A DNA stretch of 5,235 nt from the NCBI GenBank assembly GCA_023433965.1, contig JAEYTQ010000013.1:1-5235 (forward strand). Reading direction: 5' to 3'. Positions 1 to 5,235 of the stretch are shown piece after piece (position 1 is the first letter of the stretch; every line of letters begins with the position of its first letter). A program made the position numbers and the translations under genes. Below the pieces are notes generated by a model. The model made no database searches. It was given only the letters and a program-made list of their open reading frames with translations, and was not told the origin of the DNA. The DNA is from Pseudomonadota bacterium (GTDB lineage: Bacteria > Pseudomonadota > Alphaproteobacteria > Rhizobiales > Xanthobacteraceae).

Positions 1-1879
1 TGGTCACCGCGCCGCTGGTGCTGGCATATTGCGTCAGCCCGCCCGAGGAGATGTTGAAGGCGACCGAGCCGAGCGACTGGCCGCTGACGGTGACGTTGTT
101 GATGGTGATGCCCGAGCCGCTCGGCGACGTCAGCGAACCGTCGCCGGCGAAGGTGAAGGTCTGCCCGGTGTTGACCCAGCCGACCGTCGTTCCGGTCGCG
201 TTCGGATCGGTCTGGTAAAACAGGTTCCAGCTGTCCGAATGACCGGCGCCGAGCGAGGCACTGTCGGTCTTGGCCCAGCGCAGTTGCAGGTTCACCGGGG
301 TGCCGGCGGCGTTGTAGGCGGTCACCGCGCCGCCGCTGATCGATTCCTTGGTGAAAGTGGCGATGTCGTTGCCGATCACGCCGCCGGTGCCGGCCGTGCC
401 GCCACCCTCGCGATTTCTGGTGATGGTCGAGGTGAAGCCGAGCGCGGAGAAGGCCGCGCTGTTCGAGCTGGAGACCACCAGGTTGGAGACGGTGCCGGTG
501 TTCAGTGTGATCACGCCGCCGCTGCTCACCGACGATCCCGAGGCGCCGGAAAGCGCGTCGATCTTGCCGAGCAGGGTCGTGATGTTGTCGGTGACGTTGA
601 TCTGGTTGTTGCCCGCAGCGCCCGAGTTCATGAAGGTCAGCGTCTGACCGTTGACGGTGATAGTGTCGCCGGCAGAAAAGCCCGACGAGAGCACCTGGGC
701 ACCGCCTGCGGTCGCGCTGCCGCTCAGCACCGTCGCACCCGAGATCGCGGGCGAGGACAGCACGTTGCCGCCGCGCGTCACGCTGCTGATGCCGAGCGCG
801 GTGGCGGCCGTGCCGCTACCGACCGCGACGTCGGTGCCGGTGCCGGTCGCGATCTGGATGTTGCCGCTGACCGAGAGCGACGCGGTGACGCCGGCGCCGC
901 CGGCGGTCTGGATCGCGTTCAGGATGTCGGCCACAGTCGCCGTGGTGCCCGCACCGAGACCGATCGTGGTGTCGCTGCCGACGGTCGAGACCGTCGTGCC
1001 GCCGTCGAACGTGATGCTGTTGCCGTTGATGGTCAGCGTCTGGCCGCTCAGCGCGGTCAGAATGCTGGAGGCGAGATGCGTGCCGGCGGTGTTGTCGAGA
1101 GACGTCGTCGTCGAGGCCACCGCCGAGGAATTGTTCTGGAGCGCAACGGTGCCCGTGGCGGTCGTCGAGGAGTAGGCCGAGCGGATGTTGCCGGTTGCGG
1201 CCGCGCCCGAGACCGTCGCGTTGGCATACGGCGCCGGCGGCGTGCCGACCGGCAGCGGGTTGGCGGAGAAATCGGACGGGTTCAGCCCGCCGGCCGCGAG
1301 CAAAGTGCCGGTCCCGGCGGTGGTTTTCGCCACCGTGTTCGGCTGCGTCGGCAGGTTCGCCGCGTACTGGATCGAGGTGGTCGCCTGCGCCGGAATGAAG
1401 TTGTTCTGGAATTGCAGGACGCTCGCCACGCTGCCGGTCGGGTTGCCGGTCTTCGGGTCGACCGTGACGCCCATCAGGTAGTAACCGGCGCCGTTCACCA
1501 GATTGCCGTTGGCATTGAGCTGGAAGTCGCCCCGCCGCGTGTAATAGGTGACGCCCGTGAACACCGGCACGTTGTCGACCACGCCGCTCGCCTTCTGGAT
1601 CGAGAAGAAGCCGTCGCCGGTGATCGCCATGTTGGTGGCGACGGTGGAGGACGAGATCGTTCCCTGCGTGGTGATGGTGGCTTTCGCATTGGCCGTGACG
1701 CCGCCTGCGACCTGCTTGCTCGGGACCGAAGAGTCGGGGATGAGGTCGACGAAGCTGGTGCCGATGCCCTTGTAACCGGTGGTGGACGAGTTCGCGATGT
1801 TGCCGGAAATGTTCTGCAGCGCGAAGGACTGCGCCTGCAGGCCACCCACCGAGGTGTTCATTGCATCGAAGATACCCAT
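1..1879 (-). CDS. flgE: Flagellar hook protein FlgE (3' end outside window)
   Basis: Structural protein of the flagellar hook, the curved joint between the basal-body rod and the filament; it is exported by the flagellar type III apparatus. The frame is open for 626 codons, from ATG at 1879-1877 to the window edge. Near the N-terminus is the rod/hook signature (residues 23-46, NIANSSTTGYK). The TGDGFFSI motif follows (87-94), then the YTRRGDF...G-YYLMG block (113-137), all typical of FlgE/FlgF/FlgG. Residues about 260-480 are rich in Thr, Ser, Gly and Ala, with two related segments (see findings). Residues about 515-612 resemble the FlgE D2 domain (AYNAAGTPVNLQLRW). At over 626 residues it is much longer than the roughly 400-residue enterobacterial FlgE, as is common in alphaproteobacteria. 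A GGAG Shine-Dalgarno lies about 9 bases before the ATG. An in-frame Met at codon 7 is less likely because it would drop MGIFDA. A sigma-54 promoter lies upstream. The missing C-terminus should hold the conserved FlgE tail. Confidence 0.95.
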   Translation of the reverse strand, partial: MGIFDAMNTSVGGLQAQSFALQNISGNIANSSTTGYKGIGTSFVDLIPDSSVPSKQVAGGVTANAKATITTQGTISSSTVATNMAITGDGFFSIQKASGVVDNVPVFTGVTYYTRRGDFQLNANGNLVNGAGYYLMGVTVDPKTGNPTGSVASVLQFQNNFIPAQATTSIQYAANLPTQPNTVAKTTAGTGTLLAAGGLNPSDFSANPLPVGTPPAPYANATVSGAAATGNIRSAYSSTTATGTVALQNNSSAVASTTTSLDNTAGTHLASSILTALSGQTLTINGNSITFDGGTTVSTVGSDTTIGLGAGTTATVADILNAIQTAGGAGVTASLSVSGNIQIATGTGTDVAVGSGTAATALGISSVTRGGNVLSSPAISGATVLSGSATAGGAQVLSSGFSAGDTITVNGQTLTFMNSGAAGNNQINVTDNITTLLGKIDALSGASGSSVSSGGVITLNTGTVSNLVVSSSNSAAFSALGFTSTITRNREGGGTAGTGGVIGNDIATFTKESISGGAVTAYNAAGTPVNLQLRWAKTDSASLGAGHSDSWNLFYQTDPNATGTTVGWVNTGQTFTFAGDGSLTSPSGSGITINNVTVSGQSLGSVAFNISSGGLTQYASTSGAVT

Positions 1880-1904
1880 AACTTTGTCTCCAAATCCGAT
1901 CTCG

Positions 1905-1926
1905 GCGGCCGGTCGACCATGGCCGC
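1905..1926 (-). other. Stem-loop in the flgE mRNA leader
   Basis: GCGGCC and GGCCGC arms (six perfect pairs) enclose ten bases that contain the self-complementary octamer GGTCGACC. If transcription starts near 1932, as the sigma-54 promoter predicts, the hairpin lies about 7 bases inside the 5' end of the flgE message and leaves the Shine-Dalgarno near 1886-1889 free. It could stabilise the message or bind a regulator; that is inference only. Confidence 0.4.
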
Positions 1927-1943
1927 AATCGGGGGAGACAGTC

Positions 1944-1958
1944 GCAAGGGCTATGCCA
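1944..1958 (-). promoter_or_regulatory. Sigma-54 (RpoN) -24/-12 promoter of flgE
   Basis: Read on the minus strand the sequence is TGGCATAGCCCTTGC. It matches the RpoN consensus TGGCAC-N5-TTGC, with the invariant GG and GC in the correct spacing and one change (C to T) in the -24 block. The predicted start point is about 1932, giving a leader of about 53 bases to the flgE ATG. Hook genes in Caulobacter-type flagellar hierarchies are sigma-54 dependent, so position, strand and target gene agree. Confidence 0.85.
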
Positions 1959-1976
1959 ATGCAGGTATCGCTGTAA

Positions 1977-1989
1977 AATCAATAGCTTG
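1977..1989 (+). promoter_or_regulatory. IHF-binding site in the flgE control region
   Basis: AATCAATAGCTTG matches the IHF core consensus WATCAANNNNTTR at every defined position. It lies at about -45 to -57 relative to the predicted flgE start point, between the -24/-12 promoter and the putative enhancer. That is where IHF bends DNA to bring an activator onto sigma-54 polymerase. The surrounding A/T-rich run (1972-1997) stands out in otherwise GC-rich DNA and suits IHF binding. Binding itself is inferred. Confidence 0.7.
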
Positions 1990-1992
1990 ATG

Positions 1993-2019
1993 AAAAAGCC
2001 CCGGCCTGACGACCGGGGC
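1993..2019 (-). terminator. Rho-independent terminator downstream of msrB
   Basis: On the minus strand, GCCCCGG and CCGGGGC form a seven-base-pair perfect GC stem around an eight-base loop, followed directly by TTTTT. It lies 93 bases past the msrB stop codon and ends transcripts coming from msrB, and possibly from the oxidoreductase gene, before they reach flgE. On the plus strand there is no T-run after the stem, so it acts in one direction only. Confidence 0.85.
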
Positions 2020-2023
2020 ACAT

Positions 2024-2049
2024 TTGCCGGCACCGGCAACAATTGCCGG
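2024..2049. promoter_or_regulatory. Putative upstream activator (ftr/FlbD-like) site cluster
   Basis: Three seven-base arms follow one another: TTGCCGG, then CCGGCAA after 2 bases, then TTGCCGG after 3 bases. The middle arm can pair with either neighbour, giving two overlapping dyads centred near 2031 and 2041. These centres lie at about -100 and -110 from the predicted flgE start point. In Caulobacter, FlbD activates sigma-54 flagellar promoters from ftr elements about 100 bp upstream that contain CGGC/GCCG half-sites. Position and composition fit that model. The identity of the binding protein is inferred, because no flbD gene is visible here. Confidence 0.55.
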
Positions 2050-2057
2050 GAGATCGG

Positions 2058-2098
2058 GTCATTCCGGAGCGATGCGCCAGCATCGAATCCGGAATGAC
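2058..2098. repeat. REP-like intergenic palindrome
   Basis: Outer arms GTCATTCCGG and CCGGAATGAC (ten perfect pairs) enclose inner arms CGATGC and GCATCG (six pairs) around a four-base GCCA loop, with 2 and 3 unpaired bases between the stems. The element is 41 bp long and starts 14 bp past the msrB stop. Palindromes with CATTCCGG...CCGGAATG ends are, from memory, scattered between genes in Bradyrhizobium and relatives. Neither side has a T-run, so it is not a classical terminator, though the hairpin could protect the 3' end of the msrB message. Confidence 0.65.
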
Positions 2099-2111
2099 GT
2101 TCTTCAACTCA

Positions 2112-2624
2112 CTACGTCGCCGATGCCGCGGCCGGGTGGAAGACCAGCCCGAAACCGTCGATGCAGTAACGCAAGCCGGTCGGCTTCGGACCGTCGTCGA
2201 AGACGTGGCCGAGATGGCCGCCGCAGCGGCGGCAATGCACCTCGGTGCGGACCATGCCGTAGGTCCGATCCACGGTCTTGCCGACATTGCCCTCGATCGG
2301 CGCATAGAAGCTCGGCCATCCCGTGCCGCTCTCGAACTTGGTCTCGGACGCAAACAGCGGCAGGTCGCAGCCGGCGCAGGCGAAGATGCCCTTGCGGTGC
2401 TCCTTCAACAGCGGGCTGGAGCCGGGCCGTTCGGTGCCGTGATTGCGCAGGATCTCATATTGCTGCGGCGTCAGCTGGGCGCGCCACTCGGCCTCGGTCT
2501 TCGTGATCTCGAACTTTTGCGCGGCCTTCTCGCCGGCTTCAGCTGGGGATGCTTTCAGCCAGCGGAAAGCCGAAAGGCCGAACAGACCGGCGGCGGTGGT
2601 CAGCAGGATGCGGCGGTCAAACAT
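2112..2624 (-). CDS. msrB: Methionine-R-sulfoxide reductase MsrB, predicted Tat-exported
   Basis: Reduces protein-bound methionine-R-sulfoxide to methionine. The predicted protein has 170 residues. An N-terminal extension (1 to about 31) has Arg4-Arg5 followed by a hydrophobic stretch (6-20) and a SPAEA segment near 30, as in a twin-arginine signal peptide, so the mature enzyme is probably periplasmic. The SelR/MsrB domain spans about 40-166. It shows two zinc-binding CxxC pairs (C83/C86 and C131/C134), the GTGWPSF motif (100-106), [12 protein letters not shown] (135-146) and the catalytic Cys154 in RYC. The usual resolving Cys of SGCGWPSF is Thr101 here. The residues after the catalytic Cys read IDGFGL instead of the common INSASL. 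ATG at 2624 is chosen because GGAG lies about 8 bases upstream and the signal peptide begins there; the frame stays open further upstream into non-protein-like sequence. The oxidoreductase gene ends 85 bp upstream on the same strand. Confidence 0.93.
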   Translation of the reverse strand: MFDRRILLTTAAGLFGLSAFRWLKASPAEAGEKAAQKFEITKTEAEWRAQLTPQQYEILRNHGTERPGSSPLLKEHRKGIFACAGCDLPLFASETKFESGTGWPSFYAPIEGNVGKTVDRTYGMVRTEVHCRRCGGHLGHVFDDGPKPTGLRYCIDGFGLVFHPAAASAT

Positions 2625-2709
2625 GTCATTCTCCGTGCGCGGAAGTCCACGCCCTGAGATACGGACTTTAACGGCCGACGTTACACGTCCGGGCGGAATT
2701 TCTCTCAAC

Positions 2710-4161
2710 TTATTGCGAGACGCGCTCGTCGTGCGCGACCGGATCCGCGGCTTCGACCGCAGGTTTGGGCGGATGCGCCGGCCGCACGCCGGGCGCCGGG
2801 CGGCGCTGGCCGGTGCCGGCGGCCCGGTTGGCCACGGCGAGGCGGGTCTCGCGTTCCCGGTCCTTGGCCCTGGCACGCTCCCGGTAGCGGGCGAGCGAGC
2901 CTGCGGCGGCGGAACTCGCCCTGCTCCAGATGCCGACCAGCTGGCCGGCGACGCGCCCGGTGGCGCCGCCCGCCCAGACCAGCTCGAACGGCGAAAACAG
3001 TTTCCAGCGCTCCTCGCCCGACAAGATGCTCCGCGCGATCATCTGTCCGGCCATGGCCGAGGTGTTCATGCCCTGGCGGCCGAAGCCGCTCGCCACCCAC
3101 AGACCTTTGCGCAGCTGGCCGATCTGCGGCATTCCGTGCACGGTCTGGCCGGTGGCGCCGCCGAACGTCTCGGTGACCTCGACATTGCCGAGCTCGGGAA
3201 AGATCGTGCGGATCCGCCGGCTCACGGCGCCCGCAAAGCGCTGCGGACGCGCCGCCCAAGTGGTCTCCGGGCTCTCCCACATCAGCCGGTCGCCGTCGAC
3301 GATGCGGAAATGGTCGACACCGTCGGAATCCATCACCGATCCCTTGAAGGCGATGATCTCGTGCAGGCGCTCGCCGAGCGGCGCGGTGATGCCGGCATAG
3401 CGCCAGACCGGCAGCAGCGTCTCCGACAGGCGCTTCAAGGGCGAGCCGAGATGAATGTTGCCGGCGAGCACGATGTGGGTCGCCCGCAGCCGCGCCGAGG
3501 GTGTGACGATGCGCTTGCGGATGCCGGAATGATCGATGCTGACCACTGGCGTCTCCTCGAAGATGCGCGCTCCTGCCCGCCGCGCCAGCGCCGCGAGGCC
3601 ATGCACATATTTGCGGCCGTCGACCTGGAATGCCCTGGGATAATACACGCCGTGGAAGTAGCGATCGGTCTTGAGCAGCCCGCGGACGCGATCGACCTGC
3701 CAGCCCTCGACCTCGTTGTCGAAATCCTCGTTCAGCATCTGCAACCGGCTGATCAGACGGTCGCCGGCATCGACATTGGAGACTTCCAGCACGCCCTCGC
3801 TGAGGCCGACGCCCGGCATGTTCTCTTCGGTGGCATTGGCCCGGACGAACTCGGCGCCCTCCTGCGACAGCGTCCACAATTCGCGCGCGTCCTCGAAACC
3901 GATGCGCTCGATCAGGTCCGTGAGCGGCAGCGCGAAACCCGGCATCACGGTGCCGAGCTGGTTGCCGGAGGCATTCCAGCCGACATGGCGGCCCTCGAGC
4001 ACCGCGACGCTGGCCCCGAGCCGGGCCGCTTCCAGGGCGACGGAAAGCCCGGCGAGCCCCGCACCGATCACGCAGATGTCGGCGTCGAGATCGAACGACA
4101 GCCGCGCGCGGTCACGAAAACCGGCTTCGTCCTGGGGCACGCTTGTGAAAGTCTCGCTCAT
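2710..4161 (-). CDS. FAD-dependent oxidoreductase, DAO (amine/amino-acid oxidase) family
   Basis: Predicted 483-residue flavoenzyme of the DAO/glycine-oxidase-like family, which includes the gamma-glutamylputrescine oxidase PuuB; it probably oxidises a C-N bond of an amine or amino acid. Residues 28-56 form the Rossmann ADP-binding unit ([13 protein letters not shown], GxGxxG at 33-38, ending at Glu56, the expected ribose contact). [10 protein letters not shown] (61-70) occupies the place of the flavin-adjacent GASGRNGGQ motif. [10 protein letters not shown] (331-340) and [21 protein letters not shown] (356-376) match the C-terminal FAD-contacting part. Residues from about 420 are charged and Arg/Pro/Ala-rich with no recognised fold. 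No signal peptide or membrane helix is evident, so it is probably cytoplasmic. Start: ATG at 4161 is preferred, with weak AAGAAA upstream; an in-frame GTG at 4182 would add seven residues. The stop is TAA at 2710-2712. The substrate cannot be read from the sequence. Confidence 0.85.
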   Translation of the reverse strand: MSETFTSVPQDEAGFRDRARLSFDLDADICVIGAGLAGLSVALEAARLGASVAVLEGRHVGWNASGNQLGTVMPGFALPLTDLIERIGFEDARELWTLSQEGAEFVRANATEENMPGVGLSEGVLEVSNVDAGDRLISRLQMLNEDFDNEVEGWQVDRVRGLLKTDRYFHGVYYPRAFQVDGRKYVHGLAALARRAGARIFEETPVVSIDHSGIRKRIVTPSARLRATHIVLAGNIHLGSPLKRLSETLLPVWRYAGITAPLGERLHEIIAFKGSVMDSDGVDHFRIVDGDRLMWESPETTWAARPQRFAGAVSRRIRTIFPELGNVEVTETFGGATGQTVHGMPQIGQLRKGLWVASGFGRQGMNTSAMAGQMIARSILSGEERWKLFSPFELVWAGGATGRVAGQLVGIWSRASSAAAGSLARYRERARAKDRERETRLAVANRAAGTGQRRPAPGVRPAHPPKPAVEAADPVAHDERVSQ

Positions 4162-4253
4162 GCGTTTTCTTAGGATACCCACAGGCCGCTTGTCACCTTG
4201 TCCTCAGCCGGCGCCTGTAGATTATCCTGGACGCGTAACGATTCGAGAATGCC
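4162..4253. promoter_or_regulatory. Divergent intergenic region between oxidoreductase gene and sixA
   Basis: This 92-bp spacer must hold the promoters for both divergent genes. On the plus strand CTTGTC (4197-4202) is a fair -35 for an alphaproteobacterial housekeeping promoter. GATTAT (4220-4225), 17 bases downstream, is a poor -10. If it is used, the sixA leader would be about 20 bases. I see no convincing promoter on the minus strand and no operator dyad. The GTG alternative start of the oxidoreductase (4182) also lies here. Confidence 0.3.
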
Positions 4254-4784
4254 ATGCGCCGTTTGATGCTGTTGCGTCACGCCAAGACCGAGACCGACGC
4301 GCCGAGCGGCCGTGACCAGGACCGCCGCCTCGACGAGCGCGGCCACAAGGATGCTGCGCAGATCGGCGACTGGATCGCTTCCCATCCGCCCTTCCCCGAT
4401 ACCGTGCTGGTGTCGCATGCCGTGCGAGCCCGGCAGACCTGGGACATCGCCTGGGAGACGATGAAGGACCGCGTCCCTGCGCCGCAGGTCGAGGTTCTGC
4501 CGGAACTCTACGGCGCCGATCCCACGGAAATCCTGGACGCCATTCGCACTGCAACGGCCCCGGCCAACCCAAAGCAATTGCTGCTGATCGGCCACAATCC
4601 CGGCATGCACGAGGTGGCCCTGATGCTGATTGGCGGCGGCGATCCCGACGGCGCCAGGGCGCTCGGCGACAACCTGCCCACGGCGGGGCTTGCGATCTTC
4701 GACTTTGACGTCAAGGATTGGGGAGACGTGGCCTACCGCCGCGGCAAGCTGGTGCTGTTCGTCAGCCCCAAGCTGCTTAGATAA
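4254..4784 (+). CDS. sixA: Histidine phosphatase, SixA type (phosphohistidine phosphatase)
   Basis: Predicted 176-residue member of the histidine phosphatase (RHG) superfamily. SixA proteins remove phosphate from phosphohistidine; in E. coli the targets are the ArcB HPt domain and the nitrogen phosphotransferase protein NPr. The catalytic RHA motif is at 8-10 (LLRHAKTE), with His9 the expected phospho-acceptor. SHAVRARQT (54-62) holds the second conserved Arg. ELYGAD (84-89) holds the acidic residue, and GHNPGM (113-118) the second catalytic His114. The short length and lack of a signal peptide fit a cytoplasmic SixA rather than a longer phosphoglycerate mutase or phytase. The start has a weak GAGA five bases upstream. 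It is divergent from the oxidoreductase gene and 69 bp before the usp gene. No histidine kinase or HPt gene is visible, so its partner is unknown. The symbol reflects family, not proven function. Confidence 0.87.
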   Translation: MRRLMLLRHAKTETDAPSGRDQDRRLDERGHKDAAQIGDWIASHPPFPDTVLVSHAVRARQTWDIAWETMKDRVPAPQVEVLPELYGADPTEILDAIRTATAPANPKQLLLIGHNPGMHEVALMLIGGGDPDGARALGDNLPTAGLAIFDFDVKDWGDVAYRRGKLVLFVSPKLLR

Positions 4785-4795
4785 GCTGCTTCGAT
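4770..4795 (+). repeat. 13-bp tandem duplication at the sixA stop codon
   Basis: AAGCTGCTTAGAT (4770-4782) is followed immediately by AAGCTGCTTCGAT (4783-4795): 12 of 13 bases are identical. The sixA stop TAA (4782-4784) spans the junction, using the last T of copy one and the first AA of copy two. Confidence 0.85.
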
Positions 4796-4853
4796 CGGGC
4801 TGATCGCGCGACGTGCCGGCCGGACGTAGCGACCTGGAGATTTGGAGGCGCAG

Positions 4854-5235
4854 ATGTTCAAGTCCATCCTCGTGCCCATCGACCTCGCCGATACCGATCT
4901 CGCCAAGCCGGCGATCGCGACCGCGGCGACATTGTCGCAAACCTGGAACGGCCAGGTGCGGCTGCTCAACGTGCTGCCGATGACGCCGGTCATGCTGGCC
5001 GAATATGTCCCGGCGGATTTCGACGAGCAGCAACGCGAGACGTCCGAAGAGGCCCTTGCCATCGTCGCGCGCGAATCCGGTATCCAGGCGTCCCGCATCT
5101 CCAGCGTAGTGCGCCAGGGCGGCATCTATCACGAGATCCTGGAGGAAGCCGCGCAGATGAAGGCCGACCTCATCGTCATGACCTCGCACCGGCCGGCGAT
5201 GCGCACCTATTTCCTCGGCTCCAACGCCGGCCACG
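4854..5235 (+). CDS. UspA-family universal stress protein (3' end outside window)
   Basis: Small cytoplasmic stress protein of the UspA fold, usually made in starvation, redox or growth-arrest conditions; the biochemical role varies between members. The window shows 127 codons. The start (MFKSILVPIDLADTD, 1-15) is the classical first beta strand with the conserved Asp10. Residues 86-93 (VRQGGIYH) match the VxxGxxxxxI region. ADLIVMTSHRP (104-114) and FLGSNAGH (120-127) match the C-terminal nucleotide-binding region. The canonical GxxG of ATP-binding members is absent (SHRPAMRTY instead), while the following GS is kept, so nucleotide binding is uncertain. Family proteins of this type run to about 145 residues, so only the last strand (VxxxxxxxVLVV) should be missing. 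A strong GGAGG (4844-4848) five bases before the ATG fixes the start. It follows sixA by 69 bp with no clear terminator and may be co-transcribed. Confidence 0.92.
   Translation, partial: MFKSILVPIDLADTDLAKPAIATAATLSQTWNGQVRLLNVLPMTPVMLAEYVPADFDEQQRETSEEALAIVARESGIQASRISSVVRQGGIYHEILEEAAQMKADLIVMTSHRPAMRTYFLGSNAGH

Noticed and set aside
1858..1920. A 20-codon upstream reading frame (ATG at 1920-1918) overlapping the flgE start out of frame
   Set aside because: It has no Shine-Dalgarno and its ATG lies inside the leader hairpin, so regulated translation by it is not supported.
29..1990. A 653-codon open frame on the plus strand, opposite flgE
   Set aside because: It is the antisense shadow of flgE. 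The product is an Arg/Gly/Ala/Asp-rich string without domains, whereas the minus frame gives clear FlgE motifs and has a promoter and Shine-Dalgarno. GC-rich third positions keep the opposite strand free of stops.
816..2042. A 408-codon minus-strand frame overlapping the flgE start
   Set aside because: It is a shifted frame of flgE. It runs through the promoter and terminator region and is full of His/Arg runs typical of misread GC-rich codons.
2625..2876. An upstream extension of msrB (start at 2876, 254 residues)
   Set aside because: The added residues are Arg/Pro-rich, overlap the end of the oxidoreductase gene, and would bury the Tat-like leader inside the protein. ATG 2624 has its own Shine-Dalgarno.
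2443..4173. A 576-codon plus-strand frame opposite the oxidoreductase gene
   Set aside because: The antisense product shows no recognisable domain, while the minus strand encodes a clear Rossmann FAD protein over the same interval.
4811..4827. An imperfect palindrome with ACGT ends around CCGGCCGG between sixA and the usp gene
   Set aside because: The match is imperfect, there is no T-run for a terminator and no known operator fits. In GC-rich DNA this is likely chance.
4170..5234. A 354-codon minus-strand frame opposite sixA and the usp gene
   Set aside because: It spans two well-supported plus-strand genes and their intergenic gap. The product has no family features.

Overview
The window is GC-rich, densely coding chromosomal DNA. 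It looks like an alphaproteobacterium of the Bradyrhizobium/Rhodopseudomonas group. The pointers are the protein sequences, a Caulobacter-like sigma-54 flagellar promoter layout, and a palindromic intergenic element of a kind I associate with Bradyrhizobium genomes. The genus is inferred from memory, with no database match behind it. I see no phage, transposon, CRISPR, tRNA or rRNA signal.

Layout from left to right. Bases 1-1879 (minus) hold the first 626 codons of a long flagellar hook protein gene, flgE, whose 3' end lies outside the window. Bases 1880-2111 are a compact regulatory interval. It contains a flgE leader hairpin, a near-consensus -24/-12 sigma-54 promoter, a perfect IHF-consensus site, a Rho-independent terminator for the gene upstream on the same strand, a cluster of three TTGCCGG/CCGGCAA arms about 100 bp upstream of the predicted flgE start point, and a 41-bp REP-like palindrome. 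Bases 2112-2624 (minus) encode a methionine sulfoxide reductase B with a twin-arginine signal peptide. Bases 2710-4161 (minus) encode an FAD-dependent amine/amino-acid oxidase-type dehydrogenase. A 92-bp divergent spacer follows. Bases 4254-4784 (plus) encode a SixA-type histidine phosphatase. Bases 4854-5235 (plus) hold most of a UspA-family universal stress protein gene, cut off by the right window edge.

The genes fall into at least three transcription units. msrB and the oxidoreductase point the same way, 85 bp apart, and could be co-transcribed, ending at the terminator just before the flgE promoter. flgE has its own sigma-54 promoter and is insulated by that terminator. sixA and the usp gene run the other way, 69 bp apart with no clear terminator between them. 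The functions (hook assembly, periplasmic protein repair, FAD-dependent oxidation, phosphohistidine turnover, stress response) do not form one pathway.

Most of the content is ordinary core genome and I found no convincing new system. The points most worth a second look are the complete enhancer/IHF/sigma-54 layout upstream of flgE with a terminator packed inside it, the Tat-exported MsrB with an altered active-site neighbourhood, the REP-like palindrome, and a 13-bp tandem duplication that creates the sixA stop codon.
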